This document shows positions 1 to 7,425 of a stretch of 21,127 nt of DNA, one piece after another. Numbering within the stretch: position 1 is the stretch's first letter; every line of letters starts with the position of its first letter. Source of the stretch: a bacterium (GTDB lineage Bacteria; Zhuqueibacterota; QNDG01; JAFGCO01). The stretch is from the NCBI GenBank assembly GCA_016932575.1, contig JAFGCO010000038.1, positions 1-21,127 of the forward strand, given 5' to 3'. A model generated the notes under the pieces. That model saw only the letters and a program-made list of their open reading frames with translations. It was not told the DNA's origin and ran no database searches. Position numbers and translations under genes: made by a program.

Positions 1-732
1 CCAGACATGTTCATAGACTCCTTCTGAATAATATCCAAAATCCTGATACCCCAACATGCCGGCTGAAACAGGAGAACGATAGACAGCTTGCTTAACGGCA
101 TCAACATAAATCTCCTCCATGGTTACCCATCCCCATCCGGGAATGATGACTGCTTCGTTCTGCCAATCTGTGCATGCGCTACTGCAGGGAACAGCATCGT
201 CTACCTCATAGGGCATACACGCTTCGGAGGGCACACCAACCATCCTTATAAATTCGAGAGCTCCCCACATGTACCCACCGTTACATGAACCGGCGCTGCC
301 ACAGGAAAGCACAAACTGCTCGGAAAGGTCGATCATCGAGTCGGGATTCGTATTATATATTTTCCACCAGGCTTCGACCTGAGCAATTGCTGAGAAATTC
401 CAGCAATCGCCGCAGTCTCCCTGATTTTTAACTGGTGTGACCCAGTTGCCATTATTGTCCCGCCAGTCGAATTGTTCAGGCAGATCCACCTGTTCGAAAT
501 GGGCCTGCGGGGCAATGGAGACATCTTCCGGCTCAAGGACCGCACCGCACAAGGCGCGCCGTTCCTCTTTGGACAGGCGCGTCACCCAGTTCTCCCCGGC
601 TGTCCATTTGGCTCCCTTGTTTTTAATGGCCCGGTTGATCTGATCAATGTCACTGTTGGATGAGAATAAAGGAACGACCAATATAATAGAAAAAAACATC
701 GTGGAGCAGCTGTATTTACGCATCAATTTCAT
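1..732 (-). CDS. Papain-family (C1A) cysteine peptidase, exported, 3' end outside window
   Basis: The reverse strand is open for 244 codons from ATG at 732 to the left edge, so the C-terminus is missing. Residues 1-27 look like a Sec signal peptide (Lys/Arg, then a hydrophobic stretch). Residues 85-111 contain the classical C1A entry: PEQFDWRD, then PVKNQGDCGDCWNFSA, with oxyanion-hole Gln104 and catalytic Cys110. DLSEQ and the CNGG motif (about 150-153) follow, as in papain. The segment before 85 may be a short propeptide. The catalytic His and Asn would lie beyond the edge and cannot be checked. A good ribosome site (GGGAGGG, 741-747) precedes the ATG. The enzyme is probably a secreted endopeptidase; whether it ends in a type IX sorting domain is not visible. 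The family call is firm, the substrate unknown. Confidence 0.9.
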   Translation of the reverse strand, partial: MKLMRKYSCSTMFFSIILVVPLFSSNSDIDQINRAIKNKGAKWTAGENWVTRLSKEERRALCGAVLEPEDVSIAPQAHFEQVDLPEQFDWRDNNGNWVTPVKNQGDCGDCWNFSAIAQVEAWWKIYNTNPDSMIDLSEQFVLSCGSAGSCNGGYMWGALEFIRMVGVPSEACMPYEVDDAVPCSSACTDWQNEAVIIPGWGWVTMEEIYVDAVKQAVYRSPVSAGMLGYQDFGYYSEGVYEHVW

Positions 733-799
733 TTTTATCACCCTCCCTTTAGGGTTTGCATCACCACTGCCTGAGATGATTTGAAAATACACGATCGAC

Positions 800-906
800 T
801 GTCATTTCGAACGGAGCGGAGCGAAGAGAGAAATCTTAAAATATCCGGTTACTGTATAGACTGTCTTCATTTAAGATTTCTCACTGAAAAAATGCTCGAA
901 ATGACA
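800..906. repeat. Nested perfect inverted repeat (dispersed palindromic element)
   Basis: The outer arms TGTCATTTCGA (800-810) and TCGAAATGACA (896-906) are perfect 11-bp complements. The inner arms GAGAAATCTTAAA (828-840) and TTTAAGATTTCTC (870-882) are perfect 13-bp complements. Between outer and inner arms on the left lies a GGAGCGGAGCGAAGAGAG stretch. The form (GTCATTTCGA...AGAAATCT...AGATTTCT...TCGAAATGAC) resembles intergenic repeat families I know from FCB-group genomes. It would fold into a long cruciform or RNA hairpin. Copy number in the genome cannot be seen here. Confidence 0.7.
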
Positions 907-920
907 TATAAAAAGCTGTC

Positions 921-945
921 GTCTCGACCGAAGCGGAGAGACCTG
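921..945. repeat. Partial second copy of the CGACCGAAGCGGAG repeat
   Basis: GTCTCGACCGAAGCGGAGAGAC closes a short stem (GTCTC 921-925 with GAGAC 938-942). Its core resembles the CGAACGGAGCGGAG part of the nested palindrome at 800-906. It is probably a half-element of the same or a sister repeat family, without its own distal arm. Confidence 0.45.
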
Positions 946-1087
946 TGATCAGATGGATTCATCGACAGACACAATAACCGGATTGACGGCTGTGAACTTC
1001 AGTACAGATAACAGATTTTCACTTGTCGACTATCAGGGCCTGCCTGAAGCTAAGGAAATCCCGGTTTCTTTGTACCGACCAGGATAC

Positions 1088-1147
1088 TTGCTCCCCCTGA
1101 TAAGGGGGATCCAGCAAAGCTGGTAGGGGGTTTGCTCCCCCTGATAA
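1088..1147. repeat. Direct repeat with internal hairpins (CTCCCCCTGATAAGGGGGA type)
   Basis: TTGCTCCCCCTGATAA occurs at 1088-1103 and again, identically, at 1132-1147. Between them TCCCCC (1092-1097) pairs with GGGGGA (1104-1109), and CCAGC (1111-1115) pairs with GCTGG (1119-1123). The whole is a compact G/C-rich stem-loop unit followed by the start of a second unit. It looks like a dispersed intergenic repeat, not a terminator, because no T-run follows. Confidence 0.55.
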
Positions 1148-1208
1148 TACTTGCCCATGAAAATATATAAATCCAACTATTCCCCGGATCGAGGTGGCAG
1201 TTTCTTTA

Positions 1209-1230
1209 TTCCCACGGAAAACCGTGGGAA
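1209..1230. repeat. Perfect 9-bp hairpin TTCCCACGG/CCGTGGGAA
   Basis: The arms 1209-1217 and 1222-1230 are perfectly complementary around an AAAA loop. The hairpin lies just past the 3' end of the gene remnant at 1241-1600. It resembles the short TTCCCACG...CGTGGGAA repeats scattered in many bacterial genomes. Its position, where the rest of that remnant's last domain should be, suggests it marks the break point. Confidence 0.5.
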
Positions 1231-1240
1231 CGAGAAAATA

Positions 1241-1600
1241 TCACCTCATCAGGATCATCCGGCGCATACCATAAAAATCATCCGCAAGGCTTCTGACAAA
1301 TTCGCCTTTGATATTAAAAATGCTCAGTTCAACATGCCCCGGTTCAGGCAAACCGAAGCAGAGATGTGTGGAAGGATTAAATGGATTGGGATAATTCTTA
1401 TTGAGAGAAAAATCCTTGCTCCTAAGATGAATCGAACTCTCATCCACTCCGGTCAGCGGACACAGCCACTCCATCGCATTTTCCATAAAAGTTCTGCCAA
1501 ATCCTTCCTGTCTGCCCCAGTAACCATAATACCATGCGCTTAAAAAATTAATATAAATGACACGTCCCGAACGGATCATTCTTGTGTTCTTCATATTCAT
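1241..1600 (-). pseudogene. Remnant of a secreted protein with a truncated type IX (Por) sorting domain
   Basis: The frame encodes 119 residues. Residues 66-76 hold the hallmark of Por-type C-terminal sorting domains, NYPNPFNPSTH, followed by LCFGLPEPGHVELSIFNIKG and a VRSL step. This matches the family pattern of hydrophobic strand, NYPNPFNP, LPxxxxVxLxxxxxxGxxV. The domain normally runs another 35-40 residues (W-D-G-x-D...G-x-Y) to the protein end; here it stops after VRSLADDFYG with a short unrelated tail. The N-terminal half (GRVIYINF, then FMENAMEWL) looks like the tail of a larger secreted domain, but the bulk of a passenger is absent. A possible ribosome site (GGGGAGGG) precedes the ATG by about 4 bases. 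It is most likely a decayed 3' gene end; a small intact gene is less likely. Confidence 0.6.
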
Positions 1601-1904
1601 GATTCCCTCCCCTTATCATGGCTCTGTGGAATGCATTGCTGAAAATTTTCAGGATGAAATCAGGAATATTTTATTTGAAAAATTAATATACCCAATCCCC
1701 CTCGGAAGAAAACGTGTATAAAAAGTCGTTTGAATAAGGAGCACATCTGATAGCAATGAATGTTACTAAAATCAACCAATAAACGCAATAATAAAAATGG
1801 ATACATAAATGAATGTCAGAAACGCACGAAACACTTGTAATTTCTGTCTGATCATTTTATATTAATTGTTCGTGGACAGATGGAATATTGATCTCTTTAT
1901 GGAG
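1601..1904. other. AT-rich intergenic stretch with nothing recognised
   Basis: Both strands were read. I see no coding-like frame, no strong hairpin followed by a T-run and no motif I can name. It separates the sorting-domain remnant from the repeat block ahead of the methionine synthase gene. Confidence 0.5.
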
Positions 1905-2085
1905 CCTGTCCGCTAATCTTTTTGGCGGGACCCGGAAGTTTTTTCCCGTCTTTCTATATGGCAGGACTGATTTTCTGGACCTTGCAAAGGTTTCCAACCT
2001 TCGCAAGGTCTTTAAAACACAGGAGGCTACAATAGTCGCCTTCAATACCCGTCCTCCCATTTCGGTGGGACTACAGGGGGGATAA
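1905..2085. repeat. Mosaic of short inverted repeats upstream of the methionine synthase gene
   Basis: Several stems lie side by side: a GTCCGC...GCGGGAC imperfect stem around 1908-1931, the GACCTTGC palindrome at 1978-2010 (listed separately), and TCCCA (2055-2059) with TGGGA (2066-2070). Open frames on both strands cross the block (minus 1857-2060, plus 1888-2085), but their products look like translated repeat sequence. The block resembles the mosaic repeats seen between genes in FCB-group genomes. I found no cobalamin or SAM riboswitch core in it, although such an element would be natural before this gene. Confidence 0.4.
1978..2010. repeat. 15-bp near-perfect palindrome GACCTTGC...GCAAGGTC
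   Basis: The left arm GACCTTGCAAAGGTT (1978-1992) and right arm AACCTTCGCAAGGTC (1996-2010) are complementary at 14 of 15 positions around a 3-base loop. It is followed by TTTAAAAC, so a weak terminator function on the plus strand is possible, but the element looks like a dispersed repeat. Confidence 0.55.
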
Positions 2086-2123
2086 TAATTTAATCATACA
2101 AAAATTCAGGAACCATCATTGCC

Positions 2124-4517
2124 ATGAAAAAATCCGAATTAAAAAACCGGTTGAAAAACGAAATCCTTATCCTGGACGGCGTATACGGCACCATGCTCCA
2201 GCCCCATCTGCCCGCAGGCGCCTGTGTGGATATGGCCAACCTGGAACAGCCGGAACTCGTGGGTCAGGTCTGTAAAGCCTATGTGGATGCAGGAGCCGAT
2301 CTTATTTCAACCAATACATTCGGCGCCAGCCGGATTAAACTGGATGAATACAAACTGGGCGGCCGAACCCGGGAAATCAATGAGGCAGCCGCCGCGATTG
2401 CAAAAAAACACGCGCAGGGCCGGTGGATTACCGGGGTGATCGGACCCACCGGAAAACTGGTGGAACCCCTGGGACCGCTCACACTTGACGAAACTGTTGA
2501 TGTTTTCAAGGAACAGGCGCTGGCGCTCGCTGAAGGCGGAGTGGATTGTTTTCTTCTGGAAACATTCAGTGATCTGAAAGAGATTAAAGCCGCAATCATG
2601 GCAATCAAGGAACATACGGATCTACCTATACTGGCCTGTATGACTTTTGGTGAAGACTTTTTGACCTTCACGGGCACCGATCCGGTTACTGCGGCCAATA
2701 TATTGGTCTCATTAGGCGTGGATGTTCTGGGCGTCAACTGCTCGACCGGCCCGGAACCCATGCTGGAAGTGCTTGGCCGTTATGCTGCATTCACGGATAT
2801 ACCTCTGGTAATCGAGCCCAATGCAGGCATTCCCCGGCTCAGCGATGCCACAGTGAGTTATGAGGTGAATCCGGATGAAATGGCCCTTTTCGCGGACAAA
2901 TTCGTACAGATAGGCGCGAATATCGTGGGCACCTGCTGCGGCAGCACACCGGAATACACGGCCCGTCTGTGCGAAACCATTAAAAACCGCCGCCCTGTAT
3001 CGCGGCAGAAGCAGACCGGCCTTTGCCTGTCGGGCCGGACAAGAACCGTGATCATCGGTCCCGGACTGCCGTTCGGAATCATCGGAGAACGGATCAACCC
3101 GACCAACCGGGACGATCTCGCCGAAGCCCTGCAGCAAGAACGTATCAGCCTACTTCAGAAAGAGGCTCAGGATGAATTCAAAGAAGGCGCCCATATGCTG
3201 GATGTAAATATCGGCGTGCCCGGCCTGGATGAAGCGGGCATAATGGGAAAAGTGATCCGGGGAATCGAAAATGTGGTTCCGGTTCCTCTGGTCATTGACA
3301 GCACCAATCCTGCAGCCGTCGAAGCAGCCCTGCGGGAATCTCCGGGAAAGGTGCTGATCAATTCCGTACACGGCAGTGAAGACAGCATGAATTCCATTAT
3401 CCCGCTGGCTGCAAAATACGGAGCCGCACTGCTCTGCCTGGCCGTGGATGAAAAAGGCATTCCCAAAACCGCGGAAGCACGGCTGGATGTACTGAAGCGG
3501 ATCATTGAACGCACGGATGCGGCCGGCATACCGCGCAGCCATCTGATCTGCGACTGCCTCACACTCACCGTATCGGCTCAGCAAAAAAGGGCCGATGCCA
3601 CACTCAGGGCCATTCAAATGGTAAAAGAAGAACTGGGACTCCCCACAGTCCTGGGCGTTTCCAACATTTCATTCGGACTTCCCGAGAGAAGCCTGATCAA
3701 TGCCACTTTTTTAAGTATGGCCATGGCAGCAGGTCTGGATGCGGCCATCATGAATCCCGGTGACAGGCGGATGATGGAAACAGTGAGGGCCGCCTCGGTC
3801 CTGACGGTACGGGACAAAGACTCCAAAGCCTTTGTATCGTCCCATCATAAAAGGAAAAAAACACAAAAACAGAAAGAACCGTACGAAATTATTCAGGATA
3901 CCAATCCCGTCTATCAGGCAGTCCTTTCCGGAAATTCGGATGAAATTGAAGGACTGATCCAGACCGCTTTGGATTCCGGGCATACTGCTCTGATCATTAA
4001 CAATGAAATGCTGATCCCCGCAATTCAGGAAGTCGGCCGGCAGTACGACCGAAAAGAGGTATTTCTTCCGCAAATGATTCTTGCTGCGGAAACCATGCAG
4101 AAGGCTTTCGCGCTTCTGGAATCCCACTTCCAGAAGGGAGATGTCAAATCTGCCGGAAAAGTCATCCTGTGCACTGTCAAAGGCGATGTGCATGACATCG
4201 GTAAAAACATCGTGGCTTTGTTTCTTAAAAATGAGGGCTTTGAAGTCATTGATCTGGGCAAAGATGTGACTGCTGACATCATCGTTCAGGAAACCAAAAA
4301 ATCAAATGCCGATATCGTGGGATTATCGGCACTGATGACCACCACCATGGTCCAGATGCCGGTCGTGATTGAACAGATGAAAAAGAAAGGATTAAGCGCC
4401 AAAACCATCGTGGGCGGCGCTGTTGTTACCAAAACTTACGCAAAAGAAATCCAGGCGGACGGCTATGCAAAGGATGCGCTGGAAGCAGTGGTTAAAATAA
4501 AAGAACTGGTCAGCTGA
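2124..4517 (+). CDS. metH: Cobalamin-dependent methionine synthase, short form without reactivation domain
   Basis: This enzyme moves a methyl group from 5-methyltetrahydrofolate through cob(I)alamin to homocysteine, giving methionine, in the cytoplasm. Three modules are visible in 797 residues. The homocysteine domain (about 12-290) starts at DGVYGTML and carries the zinc ligands Cys206 (GVNCSTGP), Cys271 and Cys272 (GTCCGS). The pterin-binding domain (about 310-570) has GERINPT at 321-327, DVNIGVPG and GVSNISFGLPER. The cobalamin cap and Rossmann domains (about 590-797) carry GDVHDIGKN at 687-695, His690 being the cobalt ligand. The AdoMet-binding reactivation domain of the E. coli enzyme (about 1,220 residues) is absent, as in Thermotoga maritima, so a separate reactivator should exist elsewhere. 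AGGA lies 12 bases before the ATG, slightly far. The gene stands alone. Confidence 0.93.
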   Translation: MKKSELKNRLKNEILILDGVYGTMLQPHLPAGACVDMANLEQPELVGQVCKAYVDAGADLISTNTFGASRIKLDEYKLGGRTREINEAAAAIAKKHAQGRWITGVIGPTGKLVEPLGPLTLDETVDVFKEQALALAEGGVDCFLLETFSDLKEIKAAIMAIKEHTDLPILACMTFGEDFLTFTGTDPVTAANILVSLGVDVLGVNCSTGPEPMLEVLGRYAAFTDIPLVIEPNAGIPRLSDATVSYEVNPDEMALFADKFVQIGANIVGTCCGSTPEYTARLCETIKNRRPVSRQKQTGLCLSGRTRTVIIGPGLPFGIIGERINPTNRDDLAEALQQERISLLQKEAQDEFKEGAHMLDVNIGVPGLDEAGIMGKVIRGIENVVPVPLVIDSTNPAAVEAALRESPGKVLINSVHGSEDSMNSIIPLAAKYGAALLCLAVDEKGIPKTAEARLDVLKRIIERTDAAGIPRSHLICDCLTLTVSAQQKRADATLRAIQMVKEELGLPTVLGVSNISFGLPERSLINATFLSMAMAAGLDAAIMNPGDRRMMETVRAASVLTVRDKDSKAFVSSHHKRKKTQKQKEPYEIIQDTNPVYQAVLSGNSDEIEGLIQTALDSGHTALIINNEMLIPAIQEVGRQYDRKEVFLPQMILAAETMQKAFALLESHFQKGDVKSAGKVILCTVKGDVHDIGKNIVALFLKNEGFEVIDLGKDVTADIIVQETKKSNADIVGLSALMTTTMVQMPVVIEQMKKKGLSAKTIVGGAVVTKTYAKEIQADGYAKDALEAVVKIKELVS

Positions 4518-4607
4518 CAGGCAAAGAATATGTTGCAGGAAAAATCCGGATGAAGCATTTCGTTTCAAATATACTGTTTCTGCTCTGTTAGGATGGGATA
4601 AAATCCA

Positions 4608-4636
4608 TTGACTTCATGACAGAATTTTCATAATTT
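4608..4636 (+). promoter_or_regulatory. Candidate sigma-70 promoter for the 4677-8122 gene run
   Basis: TTGACT (4608-4613), a 17-base spacer, then TAATTT (4631-4636) in an AT-rich background. It would start transcription about 30 bases before the first gene of the run. Recognised by eye only. Confidence 0.4.
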
Positions 4637-4676
4637 TAAAAAAATTAATGTCAACCGGTAATATCAATTTATTCTC

Positions 4677-5480
4677 ATGGAACAACCATCCACACATTCC
4701 CTGGTGCGCATTCAATGCCCCAAATGCAAAACCCGCTATCGCATTGATCGGTCTAAAATACCTCCGCAGGGCGCCACCATTCGATGCAAAAAATGCGATA
4801 CAAAACTGCTCCTGAGAAGAAAACCCGAGAAGCGTCCTGAGATACCCGGCCAATGCCCGAAATGCGGATTTCATCAGAAACAAGGTGAATTTTGTTACAA
4901 ATGCGGCACAAGAATCAGACAGCATAGGCCAAAATCCCTGCTTTCCGAAGCGTCCTCTCCTTCAGTCCAAATTCCTGTTGGTCTTATTGAATTTAAAATA
5001 GAATACAAACCCGCGCTCTTTTTTTTAAGTATGTTAAAACCCATCATTGAAATTGACGGAGAATTATATCCGAGGTCATGGGGAAATCACCAATTTCAGG
5101 TTCCACCCGGTAAATATCACTTAAAAGTCTATGGTTATTTTTTGGGGCATCGCAGTGGTCAGAAATCGCAACTGGTTAATGTTGAAAAGGATGATTATAT
5201 CCAAATGCAGTATACAGGAATCTCATGGAATCAGGCTATCTTCCGGGTGGCAAAAAAAGAATCAAATGCACCATGGAGATCTCTCATTAAGCGATCACCG
5301 GTATCAAAAAAAGACCCGTGGTATTACAAACCCATACCGGTAATTTTTTCTCTTGTCACAATTTTTCCTTTAGGTGCATACCTGTTATGGAAATCCAGGC
5401 AATTTTCCGATTCTCACAAGCTGATCATTGCCGTTGTAGGACTGGTGGCGTTTATTTGGATATTAATCAACTTGACATGA
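4677..5480 (+). CDS. Double zinc-ribbon (MJ0042-type) protein with C-terminal membrane anchor
   Basis: Unknown function. Residues 10-45 match the MJ0042 zinc-finger pattern: IQCPKC, a YRID...IPPQG stretch, then RCKKC, with ligands Cys14, Cys17, Cys37 and Cys40. A second ribbon follows at 60-76 (CPKC...FCYKC; Cys60, 63, 73, 76). Residues about 100-195 form a beta-rich domain with a PPGKYHLKVYGYF stretch that recalls small carbohydrate- or peptidoglycan-associated beta folds; that likeness is weak. Two hydrophobic segments at about 220-239 and 248-266 end the 267-residue protein. MJ0042 fingers usually begin such proteins in Deltaproteobacteria and neighbours, often with a membrane segment behind. 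No clear Shine-Dalgarno precedes the ATG. It is the first gene of a close run and may share its promoter with the envelope genes behind it. Confidence 0.75.
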   Translation: MEQPSTHSLVRIQCPKCKTRYRIDRSKIPPQGATIRCKKCDTKLLLRRKPEKRPEIPGQCPKCGFHQKQGEFCYKCGTRIRQHRPKSLLSEASSPSVQIPVGLIEFKIEYKPALFFLSMLKPIIEIDGELYPRSWGNHQFQVPPGKYHLKVYGYFLGHRSGQKSQLVNVEKDDYIQMQYTGISWNQAIFRVAKKESNAPWRSLIKRSPVSKKDPWYYKPIPVIFSLVTIFPLGAYLLWKSRQFSDSHKLIIAVVGLVAFIWILINLT

Positions 5481-5504
5481 AAATTTATTATTCACGGAGT
5501 CAGC

Positions 5505-6068
5505 ATGAATCGAATGTTCAATGATAAAATCAGGCCCACGCTCCTGTTCATCCTGTTCTTCACATCAGGGCTGAATGGAATGAACACTGACAATAAAACG
5601 ATTCAAGCGAATCTGTCTTTGGGACTCGCATATCCGCAGATTCCTCTCAGCCAGTTCAGACCGCCAATCGGTATTACGGGAACCATTGGCTTAGGGTGGC
5701 GTTTTCATGACAAATGGGCATTCTGTGGAAACGGAAACGCACTTAAAACATTCAGTCTGGGAACTATTACCGGTAAGAATGCCACATTAAAATTTGATGC
5801 ATTCTGGTTTGCGGGAAATGTACAATATACATTGACAAATGATTTCCATAAAAAAAATATCCTCTCTCTGGGCATGGGAGGGTACAAATTAAACCGCCAG
5901 CTTGATGATGATATTGATAACGTGAAGACTCCCGGAATTGGTTTGGGATTCATTAACCATACACATCATGAAAAATTTAGGGGCATATTTGAAATAAAAT
6001 GGCATTTACTTTTTAAACCCGAGGACAATCCGCAAATACTGACTGTGACCTATGGTATCCTGATATGA
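5505..6068 (+). CDS. Small outer-membrane beta-barrel-like protein
   Basis: The 187-residue product begins with a probable signal peptide (about residues 1-24, RPTLLFILFFTSG). The rest is an alternating, aromatic and glycine-rich pattern typical of transmembrane beta-strands: LSLGLAYPQ, ITGTIGLGWRF, FAGNVQYTL, ILSLGMGGYKL, GIFEIKWHLLF, LTVTYGILI. The chain ends on a hydrophobic strand, as outer-membrane barrels do, although with Ile instead of Phe. No named family is recognised; an OmpW/opacity-like 8-strand barrel is the nearest guess. GGAG lies about 7 bases ahead of the ATG. The stop overlaps the next start (ATGA), so it is translationally coupled to the acyltransferase gene, which suggests a shared role in the outer envelope. 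Confidence 0.7.
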   Translation: MNRMFNDKIRPTLLFILFFTSGLNGMNTDNKTIQANLSLGLAYPQIPLSQFRPPIGITGTIGLGWRFHDKWAFCGNGNALKTFSLGTITGKNATLKFDAFWFAGNVQYTLTNDFHKKNILSLGMGGYKLNRQLDDDIDNVKTPGIGLGFINHTHHEKFRGIFEIKWHLLFKPEDNPQILTVTYGILI

Positions 6069-6754
6069 AATCAACTCGTGCTTTAAAACGGCAAATAAAA
6101 CGGTGGCGCCGGCGTATCACATACTCCGATCCTTTTCTTGAATTCATTTCATCCCTGTCTGTATTTTTTATCAAATGCTATATGCGGTTATTGCGCATTC
6201 AGATCGTGCTGGACGAAAAATTCAAGAAAACAGATCTGAATAAAACACTCGTTGCTTTCTGGCACGGCCGGTTATTATTGCCAGTGTACACATTCGGCCA
6301 TTGGCACATGGTGATTATGACCGATAAAAGCTGGGCGGGTGAAATATTAGCACGGATATTGCGTAAATTCGGTCATAAGGTCGTACGCGGATCGAGCAAG
6401 CGGAGCGGATTTCGGGGAGTTTTGGATATGATGGCCCTTATGCAAAAAGGGCATGGGGGAGCACTTGCCGTGGATGGTCCGCACGGCCCCATCCATAAAA
6501 CAAAACCGGGCATTTTGTATATGGCGCACAAATTAAACTATCCAATTGTTCCGCTCACATTCGGAGCGGATCGTGCCTGGATTTTTAAAAGCACATGGGA
6601 TCATTTTATGCTGCCAAAACCTTTTGCGAAATGCAGGGTACATATGGGTGCACCCATTTGGGAGACGACAGTCAAGGGGAAAATAACTGCAGAAGCTCTT
6701 GATGAAATCATCATGAAATTTACATCAGATACGGATCAACAATTGCAATCATGA
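6065..6754 (+). CDS. DUF374 lysophospholipid acyltransferase-like protein
   Basis: The 229 residues match the DUF374 (COG2121) acyltransferase family, relatives of the LpxL/PlsC enzymes that add fatty acyl chains to lipids at the inner membrane. A basic N-terminus is followed by a hydrophobic membrane-facing segment (about 27-48). Family landmarks are AFWHGRLLLP (64-73, with the catalytic-type His67), KVVRGSSKRSGFRG (105-118), VDGPHGP (136-142), KPGILYMAH and PIVPLTFGADRAW. The usual DUF374 motif at 136-142 is PDGPRGP, so His140 stands for Arg. The substrate is unknown; lipid A or other outer-membrane lipid is a reasonable inference from the neighbouring barrel gene. It overlaps both neighbours by 4 bases (ATGA at each junction), so the three genes are surely one operon. 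Confidence 0.85.
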   Translation: MKSTRALKRQIKRWRRRITYSDPFLEFISSLSVFFIKCYMRLLRIQIVLDEKFKKTDLNKTLVAFWHGRLLLPVYTFGHWHMVIMTDKSWAGEILARILRKFGHKVVRGSSKRSGFRGVLDMMALMQKGHGGALAVDGPHGPIHKTKPGILYMAHKLNYPIVPLTFGADRAWIFKSTWDHFMLPKPFAKCRVHMGAPIWETTVKGKITAEALDEIIMKFTSDTDQQLQS

Positions 6755-7425
6755 ATTCAATGGAAAGAAAATTAACAAAAAAAGAGCGTGACAGGCGCCA
6801 GGGAATGGAGACCAATCTGTATGTACGCTCTTTCGATGCACCATTTTCTGCTCAGGATTTTCAGAAATTGCCCCGTCTCCCAATTTCTGTGATATTGGAT
6901 AACCTGCGAAGCGCGTTCAATGTAGGCTCAATGATCCGGACAGCGGATTGTGTTCGTGCCGAAAAAATCTACTTTTGCGGATACACGGCGCATCCGCCTC
7001 ATGGAAAATTAGATAAGACATCTCTTGGTGCCTTACCATATGTCCCCTGGACTTATCAATCCTCGGTTATCGAAGCCATCCATGAGATCAAGAAAAAGAA
7101 TCAGCCTCTCATTGCACTTGAAACCACAAACCAAAGTCATGGGCTTTGGGAATACACATTTCCTCTGCCCTGTACATTGATTTTGGGAAACGAAGCATTG
7201 GGTGTATCAAAAACTGCCTTGAGAATGGCCGATGATATTGTTGAAATACCGATGATGGGATTCAAGAATTCCATCAATGTCGCCGTGGCCTTCGGAATCG
7301 TCGCATATGAAATCCAGCGGCAGTACTGGAAAATATTCGCGCCACAATGGCACCGGCATCGGCAAAAACTGCAAGGAGGAAATCATGAAAATGAGATACA
7401 CTCTCCTCGTCATCATTCTCATTAG
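6751..7425 (+). CDS. SpoU/TrmH-family RNA 2'-O-methyltransferase
   Basis: SPOUT-fold AdoMet-dependent RNA methyltransferase. All three knot motifs are present: motif 1 at 51-65 (NLRSAFNVGSMIRTAD, with Asn51 and Arg53), motif 2 at 144-153 (LILGNEALGVS) and motif 3 at 166-182 (IPMMGFKNSINVAVAFGI). KTSLGALPYVPW (89-100) is also typical. There is no RNA-binding L30e-like N-terminal domain, so this is the short TrmH/TrmL-like form; I cannot tell whether tRNA or rRNA is the target. The ATG overlaps the acyltransferase stop; an alternative ATG lies three codons on. The last 14 codons overlap the next gene by 41 bases and contain its ribosome site, so the His-rich tail after residue about 205 is probably dispensable. 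Confidence 0.88.
   Translation: MNSMERKLTKKERDRRQGMETNLYVRSFDAPFSAQDFQKLPRLPISVILDNLRSAFNVGSMIRTADCVRAEKIYFCGYTAHPPHGKLDKTSLGALPYVPWTYQSSVIEAIHEIKKKNQPLIALETTNQSHGLWEYTFPLPCTLILGNEALGVSKTALRMADDIVEIPMMGFKNSINVAVAFGIVAYEIQRQYWKIFAPQWHRHRQKLQGGNHENEIHSPRHHSH

Noticed and set aside
953-1126. A 57-codon plus-strand frame starting ATG at 953
   Set aside because: It runs straight into the CTCCCCCTGATAAGGGGG repeat, ends in a repeat stem and has no good ribosome site. It may be a gene scrap, but cannot be supported.
1151-1543. A 130-codon plus-strand frame
   Set aside because: It lies antisense to the remnant carrying the NYPNPFNP motif, spans a hairpin repeat and shows no family likeness.
1857-2085. 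Overlapping frames on both strands in the repeat block before metH
   Set aside because: Both translate palindromic repeat sequence; no ribosome site or family pattern supports either.
1860-2123. Cobalamin or SAM riboswitch before metH
   Set aside because: No B12-box or SAM-I core sequence was seen on reading; only inverted repeats are present.
2279-2761. Long minus-strand frames inside metH (also 3150-3617 and 3711-4193)
   Set aside because: Shadows of a firmly identified gene; compositions are typical of antisense frames in G/C-richer genes.
7277-7384. Upstream extension of pcm inside the TrmH-family gene
   Set aside because: The ATG at 7385 has a strong ribosome site and begins a proper signal peptide; the upstream part is an in-frame accident.
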